A stretch of DNA of 64,000 bases from Erythroxylum novogranatense (Eukaryota > Streptophyta > Magnoliopsida > Malpighiales > Erythroxylaceae). This document shows positions 13,401 through 26,100 of this stretch, in pieces. The DNA lies in NCBI GenBank assembly GCA_029891385.1, contig CM057225.1, forward strand, positions 79,695,887 through 79,759,886, written 5' to 3'. A program made the position numbers and the translations under genes. A model generated the notes under the pieces. The model saw nothing but the letters and a program-made list of their open reading frames with translations, made no database searches and was not told the DNA's origin. Positions within the stretch are counted from its first letter, which is position 1. Every line of letters starts with the position of its first letter.

Positions 13401-15654
13401 GAACATGGGCTCAGGTTTCTTACTGTTTATGCTGCGTTAATGAATGGTTCAAAAAAATAAATAAAGAGAGGAGAAAATGTTATACTGAGTTTTAATCGAC
13501 TGAGGTAATACGCTACCCTCGCGGGGCACGAATTCGGATATCACCAACGATATCGGGTTCGGGTCACTCGGGAGTGGGGTGTTACATGCCCGCTTAAGGC
13601 CACGAGATCCTGAGAAATCGGACTCGTTTTGTTCACAGTGTAAACCATTTTGTTCCACGGAAACTCTCTAGCCATTTGTTGTGCATTTCATTATGACTTT
13701 GTTGAGTATGATGCATAATAAAGTGCTATGAATGATAGAAGATTTCATGATATGCTTGATGTGATAAATTTCGGTTGATTATGAATTATGTGATGAATTT
13801 GCGAATGAATTGGATTGCTTGATATATGTGTATTTGTGCTTGTTGTGTGGCTCATTACCGATGACTATAAACGTATTAGCCACTGAGTCGAGTTGCTCAC
13901 CCCACTTTCCCTCCTCAAGTGCAAAACAAGACGAGCGTGAACCTTGCAAGGTATCGAAAAACTCCAAGGCTTTAGATAGTTTTGTACTAAGTTAGTAACT
14001 AGCCTTTTGGATAGCTTTTCAAGCATATCAAACATTGAGCATCTCATGTATTATGTATCTTGTGCTTAGTTCATGATGGACATGTTGATATGTATTTAAA
14101 GCTATGCATGAACATTTATTTTGGTTGGAAATGAGAATGAGAATTCAAGTATTCTCCTTTTGAGTATGATTGTGTTGCCTTATAAATAGTGTATGAGATT
14201 GTGTATGATTTTTGTGAAAGAAGAATGTGCATGCGCATGTTCTTCATTGTTGAGTTTGAAATTGGTTATTTGTTGTGGAATAGCATGTTGAAGATTTGAA
14301 GGGTGTATGAGATGAATTGGTTGAGTTGGAGCTCAAAAGTGCCGAAAGGTACTTGGTAGTGGGTGAATATGAAGGGAATTGTGTTTTGGCAAGCCTTCCT
14401 AGGTGTAGGAATGGTGTGCAAAGATTTAATGGAAAAACTGTATTGATCTAGATAGAATTAGCCAAAGTAGTCTTAATAAAAGTTGTATCTTATATTTCCA
14501 GATTTCTAATGCTATAAAGTATGACATTTTTTGATATCGGGGCTGGAAGTTATGATCGAATGAAGTCTTGATGTTGTTTAGGATGAATTTTTAGGAGCAG
14601 TCACTTTGATTGAAAATTTGACCTTTATAGAGGTAGAAATTGCTCTTAAGATCTTCATAAAAGTTGTAGTTTGTCTTTTTATCTTTCTGTTGATATAAAG
14701 TATGAAATTTTTGGGCAATGGAGAAGAAAGATTTGATTTTTAGAAGTTATAATGTTGTTCAGGATGAGCTTGTCGACCAGTCACTTTTGCGTGAACTTTT
14801 GACCCCTTCAGAGATGGAAATTGTTTTTAAGTCCTTCATGAAAGTTGTAAATCTTTCTTTAAACTTTCCATTGATACCAAATTTGCAAATTTTAGAGTTC
14901 TGGGTCACAAGTTATGAATTTTAGAAGTTAAAAAGTCGGAAGAGGAGAAGGCAACATTCGCATGCGCCCTCGAGGCGGCGGCTACTTGCACTAGCGAGGC
15001 GAGCACCTCATGAAGAAGAAGTTTCATGAAAGCAGCCAGATTTGTGATTTTTCCTCCCCAATCCGACCTCTCTCTATTCTTTTGGCCAGAACATTTTTGT
15101 CCGACCTCCGATTGACCTGATTTTTCATGCGTTGGATTTTTAAAACATTCCTTTATCTGTCCAATTTTTTTAAGGTTTTTATATAAATTTGGAAAAGATG
15201 TATTAAATCAAAGTGAGAGGATCGGTTTAAAGAATATGAGTTGGAAATGTTTCTAAATATTCTTCAGTATTTTGGCGATATCTTAAGCTATAGGGCTTAG
15301 AATGAGGTGGTTCTTGTTTCTAAATAAATTAGCGACATGAAGCTACAATTCATCTGAATGAATTGAATTTCAATTCGGTCCTTAAGACTTTCAATTTCTG
15401 GAGTGAATTCGGGTGTAGTATTCAGTCTTGGTTTAATGTTAGCCCAATAGTATTTTGGCCATAACTTCTTCATTTCTAAACCAAATTGAGTGTCTTTGGT
15501 GTCGTTAGAAACGTAATTCAATGGGAAACAAATGTTCTAAAGAAGCCAGTCTGAGACTCCAAATGGAAGTTCCCAAATTATGCTCAGTAAGTTATAAGAA
15601 GTGAGCCCTCCATGCGTTTATGATTCCGAATGTTGGACTTCAAAAACGGGGTCC
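13401..15654. mobile_element. Degraded long LTR (Ty3/gypsy type), probably solo
   Basis: There is no coding capacity. The layout resembles the 41.6-45.2 kb solo LTR: a GTTCGGGTCACTCGGGAGTG block near 13550, a GAGTCGAGTTGCTCACCCC block near 13880, and a right end GGGGTCCAACA at about 15644-15654, like that element's GGGGTTCCAACA. A matching TG left terminus and a target duplication were not found, so the boundaries are approximate. The two elements are related in type but too diverged to be the same family member. Confidence 0.45.
14450..14990. repeat. Three imperfect ~180-bp repeats inside the LTR-like region
   Basis: Similar segments begin near 14450, 14630 and 14811. Each carries AAAGTTGTA followed by a TTGATATAAAG- or TTGATACCAAA-like stretch and a TGG(C/G)AAGTTATGA-like end. 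They are diverged tandem copies. Confidence 0.45.
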
Positions 15655-16259
15655 AACAAGAGCTATTTAAATTTCATGGTATATTTTATCTACTAGTAGA
15701 GCCTATCACCTACAATATGATCGATAAGAAGAAGTTGTTAACCATTGTTTGGAAGATTATTTACATTGCTTTGCTACTGATAAAAATAGTCTTGGTTTAA
15801 GTTTCCCTTTTGGGTGGAATTCACAATGCTTCTTTACATTCAATAGTTAACATGAGTCATCTTGAGGCAAGTTATGACATTTATCTTTTATCATTATTTG
15901 ATTATGTTTAGGGGACTTCAAAATTTGCCTCAATATATGAGTTATTATTTATATGATCTCAATTAATCTTTTAGTAGCAAGCTAATCTACAACAAGCCAA
16001 ACTGTATATATGACAACAAGCTAATGTACACTTAGCTGATCACAAATTTTAGGTGGGAGATTGATTTTTTATTGAACTCTAACCCTATGGACAAACCAAT
16101 ATTGCTCATCATCAGTCCAGTAAATTGAACAATGTTATTATGGTCCCTTTTGCATCCCATAACACATTGACATTGTTGCTTACCGCTCAGATTTACCTAT
16201 CACCTCTTAAATCCATAATATGTCTATGTATCCCTCTTAAAATAATGTCAAGGTGATCC
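15655..16259. other. Unassigned, probably retroelement-derived
   Basis: AT-rich with no open frame of note. It lies directly before the gypsy remnant at 16260 and may be its decayed upstream part. Confidence 0.3.
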
Positions 16260-16625
16260 TACTTTTGGAAAACTTTTCCTTACTACTGAATTTGTCGAGT
16301 TGAATCCTCTCTTAATTCCTGAAACCATTATGGATTTCGTAAAGTACTTTATTGTGGCAAATTTATTCCTTACCTTTTAGTCTAATGACAATCTCAATCT
16401 CCAACTAAAGTTACCTAAAAGCCACTTGCTAAATTTGAACAAAATTTTCTAGGTTTCAACCTTGAGAAGAAGGTTAATTTGGAAGGAGAAGGCAATGTTG
16501 TAGGCTTGATTAGTGATAATAGCCTACAAAATACCTTAGTTAATGAATTAAGTATATCAGTAGCCCATATAGTTAAAAGAAGTAGCATGAAGATCCAGAA
16601 ACCTTTAAAGCTCAAAGACTATATT
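16260..16625 (+). pseudogene. Decayed Ty3/gypsy pol 3' end (chromodomain-like)
   Basis: Plus-strand fragments, read across frameshifts, give PETIMDF, then LVQWQSQSPTKVTW, then FNLEKKVNLEGEGNVVG. They resemble the PE.ILDRR...VLVKW...P.E.ATWE...FP.F.LEDKV.L.G.G.V pattern at the C-terminus of Ty3/gypsy polyproteins. Stops and frameshifts are frequent. A pyrimidine-rich, LTR-like tract follows (16690-16900). Confidence 0.4.
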
Positions 16626-16904
16626 TGGAATTACTGATTAAATAGGTAGTTATTTTGTAAATGAAAAATATAGATTGATGAGTTGTAATATCTTTAGAAA
16701 AATTTGGTAGAGAATGCCTTTATTTATGTAAGGAAAGCAATATAATAGGGAGGAATAACCCCTTATTTCATATCACTTTTCTCTTCTTTGTTGTTCCTCT
16801 CTTTTACTCCTCCTCCTTTTAAATTTTTTTAATTCCTCTCTTCCTCTTAATTATGTAATATCTCTTAGTTAGCTATAGCCCATAACTTAACATTCATTAA
16901 GCTC

Positions 16905-17205
16905 TAATCAAGTTAGATCACGTTAGACTAAGTTAACCCAATTTAACAACCCTAATCGTTCCTTGTATTTTGTTTCTTTTTTCAGTAGTCATTCTTGTTC
17001 AAACTCTACTTTTCTTGCGACACTAATAAATGTTATACAATTGATGATTGAACATTGTCATTCATAGTAGAACAACAACACCATGAAATAAACCGCCATT
17101 ATAGTATAAAAACGCCATTAAACAATAAACTATCTAAGGCCAAAATAAAACTAGAAAAACTTAGAACTTAAGAGATTATTGGTGGATCTACAACAATTAT
17201 TGAGA
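16905..17205 (+). repeat. Diverged direct repeat, left copy
   Basis: About 300 bases here match 18660-18960 in the same orientation. Shared words include AATCAAGTTAGATCA, GATGATTGAACAT, AAGGCCAAAATAAAA and TGGATCTA, with many substitutions and small gaps. The pair is about 1.75 kb apart and may be relics of an old retroelement. No gene was seen between them. Confidence 0.5.
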
Positions 17206-18659
17206 ATAATTGATAACATGAATGGAGCAACTGGACCGACTTAAGTATTATGGTGTGAATAATGCCAAGGAGAATATAACATCAATGACTGTCAAGTTGA
17301 CAATCCCTTTGTCAAGCCAATAAAATAGATTGATTATAGACAGAATTTTCAACAACTTTAAAATAACTCTTTAAAATTTTTTCGAATATCTCTTACAGTA
17401 ACATGTACAATTTAAAGTGGGGATATTATCCAATTATTGCGGGAGGAAATTAAGGCAATTAAGCAAAATTTTCAAATAGTAGACCTAATAAGTAACACCG
17501 TAAATTTCAATCAGGATCCTTACCGTAACAAAAAAACAACTAATTTGGGATTGAGCTATTGAGAGATTAGTTATTTTGACTTCTAAAAGATTTGAAAGAA
17601 TGGAATCCAAAATTGATCATTTAGCAAAGTCAAATAATAATTTAGAGTTTTAGAATGGACAATTAGCCAATACTTGCTAAGGGAGACAAGAGTGTATCTT
17701 GAGGTTTGTGTGATAAAAATTGTTATTAAAGAGTGGCAAGGAACCGATAGAGGACAAGGAGATGAAGCATACTTAAAGAGAAGGGGGCATTTAGCACTTT
17801 GAATGATAAAAATAAATCTTTTTTTTTTGGTAATCACTTCCATGGTATTAATGTAATATACACTTTTTTTTTTCAAGAATTCATCAAGTTAGATGCACTA
17901 GGTTATGACATCAAGCAAAGAAGGAACATAAAAGGTAAAGATGACTAGGTGCCATAGAAGTATGAGAAGTGTGGGCTTAGAACATCTCTAATATTAAAGA
18001 TATAAGGCTTTCACATGACACCTACAAGATTTTGAAGGAACAGGGTTTCGAGTTTGTTGCCTAACCTCATAAAGCAAAATAAACTTATAGTCTAACTAAA
18101 ATACTAAAAAATGTTTATTGAGAGTTAATTCAATCATTTATTTTTATGTACAATAATAAATGATAACTTATTTGAATATTATCGAAATTTATTATGTACT
18201 CTTAAACTGACTTTTCGTCAACTCCTTAAAATCGCCCATTGGATCTTTAAAATTTTTCTCATCAAAACCTTTTGAGTCAATTCTTAAAGAAACTCCCTCC
18301 ACCTCATTTAATATGCTTTTGAAGTAGTATTGATACCATTTTAAAGTCGTCCCAGTAAAAACTTGCTTCAATTATCTTCAACTCACTCCTCATTCATTCC
18401 TCTTCGTTTGATTTTAATTGTCCATCAATTTCTCATTACTTGCTTCCAACTTTCAACTCATGTCCACATATTCTTTCTATCGTTGCAATTTCACATGTGG
18501 AGAAACATTGCTTAGTATACTAACATTATTACGCTAAACATTTAAGAAATGATTCAAGTCAAATTCTTCAAAATTTGGGAAGAGGGAGAGATATCCACAA
18601 CAAAATTTTGATATTTCTTAACACCAAACCTTATATTAAACTTTTTCTACAATTCAAGT
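17206..18659. other. Unassigned AT-rich DNA between direct repeats
   Basis: No convincing exon or RNA gene is visible. Homopolymer T runs occur at 17818-17827 and 17864-17873. The sequence may be the decayed interior of an old retroelement. Confidence 0.3.
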
Positions 18660-18960
18660 GTGATTCACTGACTTTAAATCAAGTTAGATCAAATCAAACG
18701 ACCAGGTTAAATCCAATTTAACGTTAATCTGTTCTTATTCAAACCCTACTTTTCCCGCAACATTGAGGATACAAAGGATTATACAGCTGATGATTGAACA
18801 TCGCTACTCATAGCAAAACAGCACCACCAATAAACCACCATTATGGTAGAATAACATCGTCATCAAATAAGAAACCATCCAAGGCCAAAATAAAATTAGG
18901 AAAAAAGACCTGAGAGACTGCTTGTGGATCTATAATAGTTATTGATGTATCTGCAGACAG
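18660..18960 (+). repeat. Diverged direct repeat, right copy
   Basis: This is the partner of 16905-17205, in the same order and orientation. Between it and 19859 no coding feature was found apart from the likely 3' UTR of the MOS4-like gene. Confidence 0.5.
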
Positions 18961-19858
18961 TTGCATGCCGAAGACCACAAAGTATGCTTTTTTTTTTCCC
19001 TACTGTTTGTGATTGTTTATTGACAGTGTCCTACAATCTCTGACCAAAAAGAGTAAAAGAAACTATAGCTTCAAAAGAAAAAACAAAGTACATACCAACG
19101 GTTGTGGTTAATTTCGCTTTTGAACGTATATAAAAAGTAACTTTGAATATTTTCTATTTATCAGAAGCGCTTATTATCAAGGACAAGTAATCCGTAAGTC
19201 AGGTATCAGACTGAAGTCGAACCCAAATTCAAAAATCTAAGCCTGGTTTGAAAAACAAACGTCGAATTACCATCAGGATCGGAGATTGTATTCAGAAGAA
19301 CTTAAACCCTCTTAACATGCATCATTTTTCTGGTGCCTGTACAGTTCTTGATAGCTCAATATGATACTTTCCAGTAATTTTTAAGTTTTAATTTTAAGGT
19401 CGTTAAACTGTCAACTCAAATACCGTCTAATGATAAAAGTATTAATCAGCATGTCGTTTCTTGTACATACAATACCGTTACAGCCTTAAAGAGATTTTAA
19501 AATTCATCTAATATGTGAATTCTCATTCCTAGTGATGCGGCAAGTTCACATCTAATTAAACGCTTCCCTCAGAAGAATTTAAGTATGAAGTACTGGGTAA
19601 TTCTTGGAGACCAAACTGATCTTGAAAATAAAGTTTGGAGGAAACCAGAAACATTATATCACCGTCCTGTGCACAATACAGTAGATCCTTTGATCTCTGC
19701 AGTTGTACACTTCCAATTGCCTGCAATACAACCAACAATGTCTTAACTTTGGTGCAATAAGTTCCACTTCTTGATCTATGAGAATATGCATTAACCTCTA
19801 ATCCAAGTCCAAAGATATATCAACATGCAATCAAATGACATTTGATCCTAACTGTACC

Positions 19859-21636
19859 TTAATCTTGTAAATGCACCAAAGAACCATTCTCTATATTGGC
19901 ATCCAAGTTCCAGCCTCTAAATGGGAAAAGAATAGTTAGCTGTCGAAGTAGTGCAAAAGAATCGATATAACAGTTAAGGAATAATACCTCTCTTCAGCTT
20001 CTCTCTTCATTTCTGATATTTGCATTTCCAACTTAGTACAAGACGCATGAATGTCCATATTTTTGAGACAAAGCTCCTTCCATTGAGTGGATAAAGCATT
20101 CAGCTCATAGGCAGTATTTTGCTGATCATTCAAAGGATGAAATGTACTTATTGCATTGGAGCCCAAGATAGGGTTCAAGCAGAAAATAAGATGTTCCCAT
20201 GGAACAAATCGATACAAAGCTTGCGAGCTAGGGAGTGAAGTACCTGATGAAATTTCCTTTCACGATTGACAGCTTCAATCTTTTCATTTTGTTCCTGAGC
20301 TAGTTTTTGTAATCTGAGAAAGGACAATTACATCGTAAAATCAAGAGATGTACATGTAAATAAACATGGAAATGCAAACTATTTAGCTGATAAATTGAAA
20401 ACGAACCCTCTTAAGATATCTACCCAAATGAAGAAATAAAAGCATCAAATTTGAAAGTTTTATCTAAATTTTTGAATAAATTAACATTCTGGACCACGTA
20501 ATCTTGTAAATTAATACAGTTTATCAGCCTGCAATCAACTCAACTGTTAGAACAAGGATGAAAAAGAATAACCAAAAAACCAAAAGACCCACCACAGAAC
20601 TGGATAATTTCATCCTATAACATCATGCATAGATGATCAACTTAACACTTAGTTCAGCTTCAAAGGACCATTGCTAGCGTGCCACTCAAGTCCCTCTTAG
20701 AACTCATCCCACCCAGTAGAAAAGGAATAATATGAGATTATATGTTTATTGATTGTTGATAGCAAATACTATTGCAACAGGGACCTAAACAATAATAATT
20801 CTTAATATGATCCAATTATCTTAGTCATTGCAATTGAGGACAGAAATATTTTACTTTGGTTAGTTGAAGTAAACAAGGGACGTGTATTTTAGCTTTTTTC
20901 CATTTTTCATCTTTGTTCAACATCAATTATTTGCAAAATATGTGGAACGTCATTGCTGAATCTGGGTTGATGTTAGTAAACAAGGGGCAAATACCCAAAA
21001 TGGCCATAATGAGAAGGGCAATTTAGGCTTAATCTTAAGTAAAGAACTAATGAAAATATCCCAGTTTAATTTAATTGATTTTTCAACATAATAACAATGC
21101 TTACAAGAAGTAACTTAAAGATGTTCATCCTGCGTGATAAAACAACATGACTACTTAAAAAGAGTTAGGGACCATTTTGACATTTCCATCTGATATAACT
21201 ACTCAAATGCTATATAAAATTCATAACAAAATGAATATGTTGGAGGCTTGGAGCCCAGGGTTAGATAACAAGATTCAAAAGGAGAAATAAGCTTAGATTC
21301 ATGCTGTTTTCTAGAAGAACAGGCACGCCTGAAGACTGAAATCTCAATTTACTGAGGTATACAGCAAAAGAAAAATTATGTAACATGATATGTGAAAATT
21401 ATATACATATGAGGCAGCAATATTCCCCTTTACCTAAATAGAACTAATGGCATACACCCAGATGATAATAGGAAGAAAGAATGAAGGTTTTTCTCAGCAA
21501 TCTTTTATATACACACAGAAAGAAGATATAAATAGAATATACCATGATTTTGGAATAAAAATAAATACCTGGACAACATTGCTTCTGACTGTCGATTGTT
21601 TTGAATCCACACATCGGGACCATATTTTGACATCAG
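19859..21636 (-). pseudogene. MOS4: MOS4/SPF27 (BCAS2-like) gene, 3' half only, truncated by unit B
   Basis: SPF27 is a core subunit of the Prp19/MOS4-associated complex that acts in the spliceosome and in plant immunity. Four minus-strand exons join in frame: 21569-21636, 20244-20313, 19988-20121 and 19859-19916. They encode, in order, LMSKYGPDVWIQNNRQSEAM, LQKLAQEQNEKIEAVNRERK, YELNALSTQWKELCLKNMDI and GWNLDANIENGS, ending LVHLQD-stop. These match the C-terminal half of the family, including the coiled-coil QEQNEKIE..NRERK segment. All splice borders are GT-AG and phases agree. Upstream of LMSK the sequence changes abruptly to unit B at about 21637, and no 5' exon occurs anywhere in the window. 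The gene here is headless, either disrupted or a duplicated fragment. Confidence 0.85.
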
Positions 21637-23114
21637 AACCGAGGTTGTGAGAGAGAACCGAGGTTGAGAGCTGGGAGAGAGACAAAGAAGGGAAAGGGGG
21701 GGACATCTGCTGGTATTTTTTGTTCAACTTAGTCCTATAATTTTCAAATTTTATAATTCGGTCCAATACTAGACCGATATTTTAAATACTCTGATATGCT
21801 ACTATAGATTATCCTACCATTTCCCAGCCATTACAGTACAGTAATCTATACACTAGCTCCTACACCTATCATCAAATTTGAGTATTCATAACCCACTGGC
21901 ATAAAACAAGAGTGAAATAATTAACTACTTGTTTCTTAATCCAGGGAACAATACAAAAACTCCTTCACAAAGAAACATTAAAGACAATTTTCACGTTTTT
22001 TACCAAAAACAAACAATGAACAACACATAAATAATTGAGTTTTTATAATGAGAAATAGAGATCCCTATTTAAAATTATCCCCTTTTTTCAGTAAAGGCGT
22101 ACAAAGTTGTTTCTTTTTTAGAGAGGATTTTACAGCAGCTAACATATTCTGCTTAAGCGTTGCGACTTTTCAAAACAAAAAACAAAAAAAATTGCTTAAG
22201 CAATAACTATGCCAACAATCTACGCAAGGTTACAAGTTCACATCTTGCAGCCAAGTTTTATATCCACTTCCTCTCGATTGTAACACTAATCACACACCCA
22301 AGGTCTCAGCTTCCTCGTGCGGTGACGAAAGTAATAGAATCATCCCCCCGAGTTCATCATCTGCTTCATAAACACGTTCTGAATCAATGTCATACATAGG
22401 TTTGTTTAATACTGTTGGCAAAAACGAGAATGTATGCCTTTTGTCAACTCATAGATACCTTCTGCTGTATGTGTCAATGAGTCAAATTACCAAATCCCTT
22501 TAAGAGATGTTAAATAGGCATATTTGCTTCATTCACCCAGTCATGTCCCCCTGGCTCAATTTGCCACCGATGATACTTTTGCGAGCAATATGATTAACTT
22601 GACTCCTGTCTTACAAAATCAAAATGTGTACCTGTCAGTGTAAGAATCAGTGTCATATACGGAGGAGTGATTCTAATACTGATAATATAACAAAAATTTA
22701 CTCATTCACCATTTAAGATCAACTTGCCCATCAACGCTAACTTCTAATCTTTGTTACTCAGAGGTAGCTGCCGTCCATACATTGTTAGATCTCAGTGGTG
22801 AAACCTGTCACTTCATTCCATCATTATAAGTATGCTTCAACATTAGACTGCAAATCCCATTTAGATGCTATATGGAGAGCAAGTCTAATCAATATTTGGC
22901 CAACGTCATCACTTCTTTTCACTTTACATCGAAACCAGGGGCTGCAGAATCATCTTACTCTGTTTTCAACAGAATTTTTTGCTCCTGGATTGCAAACTGG
23001 GAACAAATGCAATAAATTAATCTGTCTTTACCGGAAGGTTCTAGGTTCCCTTCTGTCATAATTCTTGAGAAACTTGATTTGCTTACTTGATGCACTACCA
23101 CGTGGAGTCGATTT
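21637..23114. other. Unit B sequence beyond the MYB4R1 stop codon
   Basis: This is the equivalent of 4429-6059 and 35943-37560. It probably includes the MYB4R1 3' UTR. If the TAG at 23115-23117 were sense, the frame would run 28 codons further, to a TAA near 23031. No other recognisable gene is present. Confidence 0.45.
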
Positions 23115-26100
23115 CTATTCTGATGGTATATGTCTTCTTTCCCCTCTGGAATACTTCTTGTCCTCCTTGCTTTGCCTTTTCAAAGCAATTCCATCAGGAG
23201 AATTCTCGATCATTTCAGCATTTATCCTTTCCAAAAACATCTCCTTTATTATGCGCATCTTAGATGTCTTCTTTTTGCTGGACGCATTGGGATGACAAAG
23301 AATGTCTCTTGCATCACCACTTGTTATTGCTAATAAACTTGAATCAACATTATCATGAACAAGTTCGGAATTGTCACAAATAGTTCCAGATGGGTTGTTA
23401 TGCACTTCCTGACATGATTTATGCACTTCCTGACATGATTTATGCTTTCTACCAATACATTGATCGGGAGATTCACTCACAGTTTCAGGGGTATCGTTCC
23501 TGACTAAACTCAGTGAACCATCATTATTTGTTACATCCAATTCCAGTCTTTCCGGGGGTTGCAAAAGAAGACTCTTAAAGTTCCCATTAGTTCTCCTGCA
23601 CTTATTTCTCTTCGATGACAAGATGGGAACCTTTTTCCTCTTTCTTGTATTATCCTCTACACAATTTCCTGTTGCCACTGGCTCAGGAATATTACTCCCA
23701 TCTAATTTCTCAAACGCAGAACCATTGTTGATTCCTACAGCTTCTTCAAGTGAACCAAATACCCGTTTCTTAGTTCTTTTGGCCGTACTCTTGTTTGGGG
23801 CTCTGTGGAATTTGACAAAACAAGTTCAAAAGTAAGAAGAATCATAAGGCACAAACCCTAAGAATGTATATATTCCCAGAACGACAATGTTATTGTTAAA
23901 AAGGTTTAATTAATAAATAACAAATCAAAAAGGGACAAAAGATAAAGAGTAAAAAAAATGATCCATAACCTAATGCCTGTTTTGGGTTAAGCTATGGACC
24001 TCCATATACATAGACCACTCCTCTTTCCAAATAAGAAAAGTTACAAATTTCACATGAAATTAGATTGTGTTGAAGAAGCCTAATATCTCAAAAAAGATAC
24101 TTGTTGAAGAAGAAGCTTAACAATAATTTCGATTGTTGTCAAACAAAGAGTTCAATAAGAAATATACCACAAGAGAGAATGAATTGTTGAGTAAAGAAAC
24201 TCAATTGTAAAAATTTAATTAACGTGTTGAATGGCTTCAAAAAGTGAGAGAGGAAAAGATTATCTGGCCTGGAAGGGAAGGGTAAAAAATGTTTATTAAT
24301 CCCACATTGGAAAGGGACAAAAGATAAAAGAGTGATTTATATACAAAAATTATCCATAAACTATTGAAATAATGTTTTAAGATATGGACCTCCATACATA
24401 ACAAGCACTCCTCTCCCTAAATAAGAAAAGTTGCAGAAGTTCACACTTATAAACGAAGATAGAATAAGCTTTGGAAACAACAAAGAAATGACCACAAAGT
24501 TTTTGTTTCTTCTCCAGATTTTGAATCTCCTATGTACAAATGAATTGCTAGAAATCTATTATAGAGCGCTGATAAACAACTGCAAAAATTATAAGTCAAT
24601 ATACCTTGATTTCTGTTTATGCTTCCCAGGTTTCAGATTCTCAGGTTCTGATGCTGGTCCTATGGCTGGTAATGGAAGAAAATCATCAGCACTGAGTGCT
24701 GGCCGCTCCAACTCTCGATCTACAAAGTTGCCAATAAAAGCAGCCTTTTTTGTTCTATAAGCTTCTTGCATTTTTGGCACTTCATGTGGAGCTAACAAGC
24801 GCCATCTCCTGGTGTATACAGATGCAACCAAACCTTGATCCATCAAAAATTGCGATAAAAAGACATATATACATCATGGAAGCATAGAAATCATAAAATT
24901 CCAAATTGTAATACCTACGACAACAACTGTCGGTTCGGCCTGGGAAATGTTTAGCGATCTCAGCCCAGCCATATCCACATTCTTCAATTATTGCCTTCAA
25001 TCTTAAATCCTCTTCTTCGGACCATTCACCCGTATTCAAAGAAGGATCCAAAGCATTAAACCACCTGTTGATGTGAAGTCAGTTACATAATCATCACATA
25101 AGAAAAGATGTATTGACAGTGTTATAGTTCTACACAAATACCTCTCTCTACATTGTACTTGTGTTCGGCCTGGCACAAATTGAGCAATTTTATTCCAATT
25201 CTTTGGACCAAAAAATTTCACAGCTACTTTCAGGCATTTGTCTTCATCTAAAGTCCACGTCCCTTTCCTTTGCCTATATGGGTTTAGAGATTTCCTCCAC
25301 CTGTGTATTTTGGAATATTGTGATATAACTAGTCTTTTTGACCAAATATATTTGTCAATTTTGAAGGATCTCAGAACAAAAATGGTCATGAGGGAACACA
25401 TCTTAATTCAAATTAGCATCAGAATTTACTCCAAAGATATTTCAGAAATTGCAGAAGGAAGGAAGTGAATCATATTGCCTTTTATATACTTAAAGAACAA
25501 CTATAAAACACAACAGTCACCCTGTTGCTCTGAGAACTATCCTCTTTCAAATACAAAACAGATGCTCAAAATGAGCAATAAGAGATTCAGAAACTCATGG
25601 CATAAATAGCCAAAGTTACTTGAGTTGAGCAACCCTTCTTTCCTTTTGAAGGAAAAACATCTCACTAGTTATGACAAGAAAGACATATGACACAAAAAAC
25701 AATCAATGTCATCAAAATCTGAAGTACAAACTCTATACACAATAAGCCAAAAAGCTTCACTAAACCTCCACATAAATTCACTTCTGACCATAAAGACTGA
25801 CCTATTAGAACATTGAGCACCGGTTCTTCCTTCCAAACAGGAAGCTACATCCTGCCAATTATAGCCATAAACTTTTACGGCAGCATTAAGTTGTGCATCC
25901 TCATCCTTGGTCCACTCCTTCTTTAGTATGCGAGCATTTAAACTCCGTTGGAAACGTAACAAGCATCCAAACGGCGTCCTCTTTTTCTCCAATGATGCTG
26001 CAATATCAAACCAATTACTGATTCCTCTTTCCTGGACAACTAACAAAAGATTTTTATCATCTCGAGCTTCCCATGGACTTGAATCAATTAATGGATCTTC

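Noticed and set aside
24431..24760. Plus-strand ORF over intron 9/exon 9 of MYB4R1
   Set aside because: Antisense to exon 9; no motif; not kept in units A and C.
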